DNA of 10,180 bases from Baffinella frigidus. Its lineage: Eukaryota; Cryptophyceae; Cryptomonadales; Baffinellaceae. The stretch is from positions 595,425 to 605,604 of the forward strand of contig MU646483.1 in NCBI GenBank assembly GCA_026770585.1. The letters run 5' to 3'. Every line of letters starts with the position of its first letter. Positions within the stretch are counted from its first letter, which is position 1. This document shows positions 1-7,970 of the stretch, in pieces. Below the pieces are notes generated by a model, which saw nothing but the letters and a program-made list of their open reading frames with translations, was not told the DNA's origin and made no database searches. The position numbers and the translations under genes are program-made.

Positions 1-22
1 AGAGAGATAGATAGATAGAGAG

Positions 23-79
<57 letters not shown>

Positions 80-152
80 TAGATAGATAGATAGAGAGAC
101 AGATAGAGAGAGAGAGATAGATAGATGGAAAGAGAGAGAGAGAGAGAGAGAC
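1..152. repeat. GATA/GA microsatellite in the intron after exon P
   Basis: The tract is nearly pure (GATA)n and (GA)n. On the gene strand it is a pyrimidine-rich (TC)n/(TATC)n stretch that starts at the exon P donor. Confidence 0.95.
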
Positions 153-219
153 CTTGACGCAGTCCTCGAAGCCGGATTGGAGGACGCTGTTCCGCGCGAT
201 CTCGCAGAGGTCCACGATG
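153..219 (-). CDS. AMPD: AMPD exon P
   Basis: One base completing a Ser codon, then [20 protein letters not shown] and VK, matching family [16 protein letters not shown]. The acceptor is GGCAG|C. The donor AAG|GTCTCT runs directly into a TC/TATC microsatellite, so the next exon lies off the window. Confidence 0.93.
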
Positions 220-2100
220 CTGCCATCCGAGGGAAAGTGTCAGACACGGAAATGTCTGAAAAACAGAGCGGAAATGGCAGAGACATATGATGCCGACATC
301 CAAAAACCATCATACCAACATCAAAGATGGATTTGAATTGATTTGCATTGATTCGGATGGTGGGGAGTGACTGCTCTGTACTTGCACAGTTGAATGGGTT
401 CGAATGGTGTGGCATGACTGACCTGTACTGAATGGATGCGGGTTGGATGCGGGGGTTGTGGCGTGACTGACATCGGATGGTGTGGTGTGACTAACCTGTA
501 CTCAACGGATTCGGATGGTGGGGAGTGACTCACCTGTACTTCCACACTTGCTTCGCCATCCCATACTCTCCCAACCGCATCTTTCAGTAAGTCAACATCA
601 GTAGGACAGTAAGTCAACAGTCGGTGGACGTTAAGTCAACAATCGTTGGACGTTAAGTCAACAGTGACAGACCTGTACTTCCAGACTTGCTTCGCCATGC
701 CGTACTCTTCGATCAGCGCCTCCTGCGAGGAGGAGAAGGGCTCCGTTACGTTGCTCACTTTCGGGAGAGGACGGGCACCGTTAAGTTGATCCCTTTTCAG
801 AAGCCTGTGCGGGTAGAAAGAAGAAGGAGGAGGAGGAGAAGAAGAAGATGATGATGATGAAGAAGTACCTTGGTGACGTGGAACTGAAGGGGGTCATCGG
901 TCGAGAGCGAGACGTTGAGGCCGCGCTTGAAGAAGAGATCGAAGGGATTCTTCTCGTATCGGAGGAAGAGCGCGTTGTTGCTCATCGGCGACATGCACAG
1001 CCCAACCTGCGAGAGCCCCACGGTTTAGAGAAGAAGATACATTAATCGCAAGGCTAACAGTACATTAATCGCCAGGCTAACATGAATCGCCAGGCTAACC
1101 GTATACATGAATCGCGAGGCGAAGAGAGCCGGACGGACCAAGACCTCCTCAGGGTACTCATGGCGCAGAAAGTCCAGTACAAAAGCCCAACCTGCTCCAG
1201 GTACAAGATTTAGAACATACAAATACGTACATCAGAAACTTCAGTATAAAAGGGCCACCGAAATCTTTTACGACGAGCCCGGTTTTGCTGATGCAGAGCT
1301 AGAATGTAAGCCGCTGCCGAACGAGAACGAGACACACCCTTAAAAATGTTCACCTTACTCCTTACGGAATAGACTGTTAAAAGAAAAAAGCTGAGACCGG
1401 ATTTCCGGTCTCATCTTTTAAAAACGTGCTCAGTTGGCTCAACCGCGAGAGGTTGGAGGAGGCGGGGCGGGAATCATAACCTGTTCAAGGTAGAAGAGAT
1501 GCTGGAGGGGCGGTGAGCGGTGCAGGGCGATGCCGTGCACTATCGACTTACTACCAGACAACAACGAAACACCGCCAAAAGTTGACGATTTAGTAGCAGC
1601 ATCGTCAAATTTCGCCACTATTTCAAGCTTTTCGTGACTGGGTTGTGCCTGTTCGAGGTAGAAGAGGTGCTGGAGGGTTGACGATGCTGGTACGAAACCG
1701 TCAACATTCGCGAGTGTTACAGTGATTTCGTGGCCAACCGATGACGAAGCGCTCTACTTGACTAGCACATGATAACCTGTTCGAGGTAGAAGAGGTGCTG
1801 GAGGGCGGGCGAGCGGCGCATGGCGATGCCGTGTGCGATCGACTCCGAGAGCAGGAACGCCGTTACCTGAGCAACATCCTCCAGTTAGTCTTCGGTCACG
1901 GAACGCCATGTGCGGATACGAAGAGGGTGCGGGGCGCTCACCATGTCGTCGAGACCCCCTCCGCATCCCCGGGGCACATCACTCAATAACTTTGACAGAG
2001 CCATATTTTGACCATTCCGACGACGTTTCGCGTCGATCGGGAGTCAAGTTGCAATTGTTGATATGTGAGGAGGTTGTTAGAGCGGGAGCGAGAGAGAGAG

Positions 2101-2136
<36 letters not shown>

Positions 2137-5100
2137 CGAGCGAGAGAGAGATAAAGAGATAGAGAGATCTCGAGAAGGGCTGACCATGTGGTCGAGTTCC
2201 CCCGCCTCGCCAGCGTGCGGGCGCAGTGCGAAGGTGTTGAACCCCCTCTCGCGGCGGAAGGCGTTGAGGGCGGAGAGGTTGGCCCACATGTGGTAGATGT
2301 AGTAGGAGTACGGCAGGTTGTCCTCCTGCACCATCGAGAGCCTTTCGGTCAAACGTCAGTCAAAGCATCGGAAGCCCCCTACCTCTCGATCGCTGACTTA
2401 TGACTCTCGGTCAGCGATCGAGAGGTAGGGGGGGTCACACACACCGCGATGCTGCAGGAATGGCGTGAGGGGTGGTAGATGTAGTAGGGAGTACGGCAGC
2501 GTGTCCTCCTGCAGCATCGAAAGGCACTCATGGCGCACCATAGAGCTCGCCATAGAGCGGGAGAGTGTTAGAAAGAGAGAGCGAGCGAGCGAGAGAGAGA
2601 GAGAGAGAGAGAGAAGGAGAGAGGGACAGACAGCGGTAGAGGGAGGGGTGTTCTCGATGAGCGATGGAGAGGGAGGGGGGGTCGCACTCTGGGCCGTGCC
2701 GCAGGAATGGCGTGAGGGGTAGGCAGGGGTATCAACCTCGCACCAGTGAGGGTCAGGCAGGGAAACGAAACTCGCAGCCTTCATCGTGAGGGTCAGGCGA
2801 GGGGTGCGAACAGCAGGAGCAAGGACGAGTGGAAAGCGTGATGGCCAGGCAGGGGTGGGAGTGTGCGCAACGAACCTCGCACCACTCGTCGGGCGCGGGG
2901 GGTCGCGCCAGATCTTAATCTCGGGGAGTGATTCACGCCTCTCGAGAGGTGTGAAAAGGATGGTCACGAGGTGGTCACGCGGTTCGTGTGCCCCCATTAA
3001 CCGACGGGTAACGTTATTAACCTCCAGATAGCGTTCTGCTGACACGTTGAGGGTCGGGAAGGGGGGTGCGAACCTCGCACCACTCGTCGGGCGCGGGGGG
3101 GTCGCGCCAGATCTTGATCTCGGGGAGGGACTCGTCGTCGACGGAATCGAACCCGATCACTTGCTGGAGGAAAAGGTGCATCTCCGGATGCGACTGCGGG
3201 TCCCTGGTGTAGGGATTGGAGTCCAGCGTTTAGATGCGCCGTATTCAATCAAACAACATCACCGCGAAACTGGCATTTCGCAATCTGATCGGCCTTTGTG
3301 TGTGAGCTGACCTGTCATGCCAAAAGCTAACGCCAGCGAGGTACTTACAGCCTACGGATTGCCTACGGTAGGTAGGGGGGCTCCTACGACATTTAAATTG
3401 TTTTGCATTATAAAAGTCGTAGGAGCCCCCCTACCTAACTTAGGCAATCCGTAGGCTCAAAGTACCTGGCTGGCGTTAGCTTTTGGCATTACCTGGTGGC
3501 TTCGAAGAGGGGCCCGAAGATGTTGTCGAGAAAGTCTGTGAAGGTCTTGACCCCCTTCACTGTTTTCACGTGCACGTGGAAGAGCCGCGGCACTTGGATC
3601 ACCTGGTTTATGGTTTAGGGTTTATTATTTATTATTTATTATTCATTGTTTAGGGTTTAGGGTTTCGGGCTTAGGGTTTAGGGTTTAGGGTTTGGGGTTT
3701 AGGGTTTAGGGTTTGGGGTTTAGGGTTTAGGGTTTAGAGTTTAGAGTTTAGGGTTTAGGGTTCCGGGTTTAGGGTTTAGGGTTTGGAGTGTAGGTACCCA
3801 ACGGTTGTTCTCGCAGTAGAGATCGTTGTTGTTGACCCAGATAGAGGTCGTTGGTGTTGACCCCACAGGTTGCAGTTTAGGGTTTAGGGTTGGGGGTTGA
3901 GGGTTGAGGGTTCAGCTACTGCAAAGCTTCACCCCGCCCTGTCCATCTAAATATTTTAAAACGAATTTGGGTTTAATAGTCAGCTTTTGCTTAAAATGTG
4001 TCATGTGTCAACTTTGTGTTTAAAATGAATTTCATGTGCCCTAAAGTTGTGGGAATTGGAGCCGTCGGTCTTGGAATCCAAGATCGGTTACAGGATAGGG
4101 CGGGGTGCGGCTTTCGAGTAGAGGGTTTAGGTACCCAGCGGTTGTTCTCGCAGTAGAGGTCGTTATTGTTGACCCACATGGCGAGCTTCTTCCACTCATC
4201 CTTGCTCCTGCGGTCAACAAAGTTGTACAGTTAGTTGCACAGGTGTACAGTAAGCGAAATTTACGCTGTAGTAAACTTCAGGTGAGTTGACTAAAAGAGT
4301 TGGAAAGTTTGGAAGTTTTTCGACCCCCGAAAAGTGTCAACTGATCAGAGACCCGCTCAATCCTCCATGTCCAGGAACAACTCCCTTCGATTCGAATTCG
4401 AATTGATTTGAATCGATTCAAATTCAAATGGATTCGATTCAAATTCAAATTCAAATTCACCTGCCGTAGATGGAGATGCGCAGCTCGGTCATCTGGTACT
4501 TGTTGTCCTCCATATCCACGAACATCTCCTTGGTCAGCTGCGCTAGGTACAGCCCCCCTGTTTTCGGGTTAGGATTGTTAGGGTCTAAACGCAGAAGAAG
4601 TTTCGCAGAAAAAGAAGCCACACAGCGGGCTACGAAGGGCTTTTCGACCCAAATCGGGCCACTTTTCCGTAACCTTATCCATACGAACCCCCCTATGCCC
4701 CTCCGGGTTGCATACCGTAGGGTCGTAGGTCTTCTCGCTCAAGGATTATTCAAAAATCCCTTCGAAGTCCGCTGTGTGGGACGCGATCAGAGATTTGAGG
4801 TCTAGGGTTTAGAGATTTGGGCTTAGGGGTTGGGGTTTAGGGTTTAGGATTTTTGCAAGAACATCTCCTTTGTTAGCTGCGATAGGTACAGGCCCCCTGT
4901 TGCAAGGATGAGGATTCAGGGTTTAGGATTTAGCAAGATAGAACCCCCCCTGTTGTGGGGTTAGTGTTTAGGGTCTGGGGCACAAGATTTGGGGTTCAGG
5001 GTTCAGGGTTCAGGGTTCAGGATTCAGGGTTCAGGGTGTAAGATTTAGGGTTCAGGGTGTAAGGTTTAGGGTTTAAGGTTTAGGATTTATTGTTCGGTGG

Positions 5101-7938
5101 AATCGAGGTAGATTTTAGCGTTTAGGGCGAGGCCTGGTTGAGAGTTTAGCGTTTGGTTTTTAGGTTTTAGGGTTTACGGTGTAGGGGTTTGGGTTGGGTG
5201 GAATCAGGACCGAACTTGTTGTCGGTCCTGAGGAAGAGGACCCGCACGGGTTGTCAACTTGCAGGAGTGACGTGTCAACTTACGGAGGACCCGCACCTGA
5301 TGTGAAACCCTTCGTACCCGAGAGGCCGGGTACCAAGCCGGGTACGGGTACTCCGTAGTACCCTACGGCACTACCTACCGTAGGTAGGGACGGTACTGTC
5401 TACCGTAGGGTCCTACGCACTACCCGTACCCGAATTTGGGGGTTGGGATTGAGACCGAGCATGTTGTCGGTCTTGATGGGTTTAGGGTTTAGGGTTTAGA
5501 GTTCAGGGTGCAGGGTGTGAGATTTAGCGTTTAAGGGTTAGGATTTATTGTTGGGTGAAATCAGGGTTGGGCTTAGAGTTGAGGGTTTAGGGCTTAGGGT
5601 TCAGGGTTTAGGGTTTAGGGTTTAGGGTGTAGGGTTTAGGGTTTGGGATTTGGGGTTTAGGGTTCAGGGTTTAGGGTTTAGGGTTTAGGGTTTAGAGTTT
5701 AGGGTCTAGGGTTCAGGGTTGACCGAGCATGTTGTCGGTTTTGAGAAAGATCTCGCGGAGGCGTGAGGAGCCGCACGGGTTGTACTTCAGGTTGAACCTG
5801 ATGTTTAGGGTTTAGGGTTTAGGGTTTAGGGTTTAGGGTTTAGGGTTTAGGGTTTAGAGATTAGGGTTTAGGGTTTAGTGTTCAGGTTTTGGTTTTGGGT
5901 TTGGGTTTAGGGTTTAGGGTGTAGAATTTGGGTTTGGGGTTTAGGGTTTAGGGTTTAGGGTTTAGGGTGTAGGGTTTATTATTTGGGTTGACGGTGTAAG
6001 GTTTAGGGTTCGCGGTTTAGTGTGTAGGGTTTTGGGTTTTGGGTTTCAGGTTTGGGTTTGGGTTTGGGTTTTGGGTTTGGGTTTAGTGTTGGGGTTTAGT
6101 GTGTAGGGTTTCGGGTTTAGGGTTTCGGATTTCGGGGTTTGGGTTGACCGGTCGAAGCCCTGAAGCGTCTGGTTGTCAGCGTGCACGTCCAGCATGTCCA
6201 ACGAAAGGTCGTAAGCCGTCATCTCGAACCCCAAATTTACTCTTAGTATACGTTGTATACTTGGTGATATACGACTCTGGGTAGGTGACCTTTCGAAATC
6301 TTCTTGTCTCGTGTCGCCTCTGACACGAGACCTATCACCGAAATCTACAGCAGACCGCCGCCACAATATGGAATTTGTACCGCGAAATAATTTTAGAGCG
6401 AAACGTTGCGTTCTGAAATTCCCACTTGTGGTCTGGCGTGGAGGGCACCGGTCGAAGCGGTTCAGGGATCAAGATTCAAGGTGTAGGGTTTAGGGTTCAT
6501 CGGTCGAAGCGGTGGAGCGTCTGGTTGTCAGCATGCACGTCCAGCACGTCCAGAGAAAGGTCGTCATCTCAAACCCGAAATGTACCCGAAATCTATGAAA
6601 TTTGTGCCACGAAATAATCTTTACCACGAAATAATATGAAATTTGTACCACGAAATCATTTTAAAGCGAAACGTCACGTTCTGAAATTTCCACTTGTGGT
6701 CTGGCGTGGAGGGCACCGGTCGAAGCGGTGGAGCGTCTGGTTGTCAGCGTGCACGTCCAGCATGTCCAGCGAAAGGTCGTACGCTGTCATCTTCAGCGAC
6801 TCGAACACCTGTACACGCAACGGTACGAGTCAGCAAAGCCTGATAAACACGCCGTGTCACGTCAGCAACACCTGATACACACACCATTTCGAGTCAGCAA
6901 CGCCCAGCATATCCAGCGAAAGGTCGTCAGCCGTCATCTTCAGCGACTCGAAAACCTGATAAATACACCGTTTCGCGTCAGCAACACCTGAAATACGCAA
7001 CGTTCGAGTCAGCAACGTCAAGCATGTCCAACGAAAGGTCGTAAACCATCATCTTCAGCGACTCGAACACCTGATAAATAAACTGTTTCAAGTCAGCAAA
7101 ACCTGATACACACACCGTTTCGAGTCAGCAACACCTAAATCTATCATACGGCCTGGCCTGTACATCTATTAATACAGCCTCTACACCTATTATACACACC
7201 GCTTCGAGTCATCGCTGATGCCTTAATGGACTCCCAAACTCCGTTTCGAGCAGCGATGATCTTCCTGGGTGGACGAGAAAGTTTCGTGTGCTCGCACATG
7301 CCACAGGTGGAAGCCAGGCACGTTGAATCCAAACGCACAATGGACCTCACATTCATAGGGTAACGTCCTGAAAACTGGGTAGTTCGGCCTACGGTATTGC
7401 CTACGGTAGGCCGTAGGGCCCTGGGGGGGTCCTATGAAACATCAGGTCCTAGGGGCCCTACGGCCTACCGTAAACAATGCCGTAGGCCTAACTACCCGGT
7501 TTTCAGGACGTTGCCCTATTGGCATGGGGTAAGGAGAGTAGAGTGTCTGCAAATCCAAGTGCCTCGAAACACGATCCAAGAGAATCGAAAAACAATCCAA
7601 ATCGAGAGAAGGGGAACAAACAATCCAAATAGAGAGGAGGGGAACAGACCTGTTTCAGCGTGAGCTCCGTGCCGTCCCTGAAAATGACCACCCGCTCTGC
7701 CTCTTTCTGCGAATCAGGGGAAGTGATGGTCAAATGCGGTGGTCGAATATCTACCAGGTCGGTCCATTCGGTGCTTCGTCTCGTGACTGTCTTGTGGCGT
7801 TTGACTGTCAAGACCGTCAAGCGAGACACCGATAGAGGCCCCACAAGACAGTTAAGATAGGCACCGATAGAGGCAGCAAGAGAGGCATCTTCTCTTGGCA
7901 AGAGGCAGCCACGAGGGGCAACACCCTCGCAAGTTAGC

Positions 7939-7970
<32 letters not shown>

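Larger units (their letters stand above)
220..672 (-). other. Intron O-P (453 nt)
   Basis: It holds a 22-bp tandem repeat (589-663), a copy of the exon O end (534-568), and a degenerate series of roughly 50-bp units at 340-540. Each unit carries 'CTGTACT', the exon O donor in complement. The remaining 220-320 shows no gene. Confidence 0.85.
1007..1776 (-). other. Intron M-N (770 nt)
   Basis: It contains two copies of the exon M 3' end (1481-1540, 1649-1675), a fragment resembling the joined M-N boundary (1184-1206), a short tandem repeat (1038-1120) and a perfect hairpin (1392-1413). No independent gene is evident. Confidence 0.85.
2326..3073 (-). other. Intron K-L (748 nt)
   Basis: It holds a copy of the exon K end (2876-2934), a copy of the exon L start (2471-2508), a 23-bp-arm hairpin (2375-2432), a (GA)n tract (2573-2635), and a repeated GCAGGAATGGCGTGAGGGGT segment (near 2453 and 2699). 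Confidence 0.85.
3603..4134 (-). other. Intron I-J (532 nt)
   Basis: In plus-strand order it holds telomere-like repeat (3612-3788), copies of the exon I end (3798-3862), more telomere-like repeat (3874-3913) and an imperfect inverted-repeat element (3915-4124). Confidence 0.85.
4800..5170 (+). repeat. Telomere-like tract, degenerate, interrupted by exon H copies
   Basis: TTTAGGG, TTCAGGG, TGTAAGG and TTTAAGG variants. The TTCAGGG variant is tandemly repeated near 4992-5035. Exon H fragments sit inside. Confidence 0.9.
4558..5723 (-). other. Intron G-H (1166 nt)
   Basis: The longest intron. It contains telomere-like tracts (4800-4852, 4908-5170, 5478-5720), copies of the exon H start (4859-4896, 4932-4949), fragments of exon G (5211-5258, about 5286-5303, 5456-5477) and inverted-repeat elements (4617-4780, 5340-5431). 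Confidence 0.85.
5798..6716 (-). other. Intron F-G (919 nt)
   Basis: Contains a telomere-like tract (5803-6145), exon F end copies (6149-6222, 6449-6462, 6501-6569), a tandem duplication of about 100 bp (6366-6462 and 6630-6727) and a 10-bp hairpin (6306-6331). Confidence 0.85.
6815..7140. repeat. Minisatellite of roughly 32-bp units interleaved with exon F starts
   Basis: Units contain GTCAGCAACACCTGATACACACACC or variants. In complement each unit includes TATCAG|GTGTTGCTGA, resembling the exon F acceptor and start. Two exon F start copies, at 6905-6955 and 7020-7070, are spaced 115 bp apart. Confidence 0.8.
6809..7649 (-). other. Intron E-F (841 nt)
   Basis: Contains the minisatellite with exon F starts (6815-7140), the palindrome 7355-7519 and a 28-bp tandem duplication (7593-7648). 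7140-7354 shows no gene. Confidence 0.85.

Noticed and set aside
340-663. CRISPR array
   Set aside because: The repeats are tandem and degenerate, with no unique spacers of constant length.
1384-1420. Rho-independent terminator
   Set aside because: The hairpin and T-run look right, but the window is eukaryotic intron sequence.
1833-2352. Open frames with Arg/Glu or Ser/Leu repeats on both strands
   Set aside because: They are translations of the GA/CG simple repeat and of exons L and M in wrong frames.
2398-3045. Long minus-strand open frame (215 codons)
   Set aside because: It runs through intron K-L, GA repeat and the exon K copy in mixed frames. Its protein has serine/leucine repeat runs and no family match beyond the copied exon piece.
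6149-6222. 6149-6222 as the constitutive exon F
   Set aside because: It lacks the VFESLK start and a pyrimidine-tract acceptor, and changes His-Arg to Gln-Gly, while 6717-6808 is complete.
7503-7901. Minus-strand open frame (132 codons) as a separate gene
   Set aside because: Only 7650-7706 matches AMPD; the rest is intron either side of exon E.
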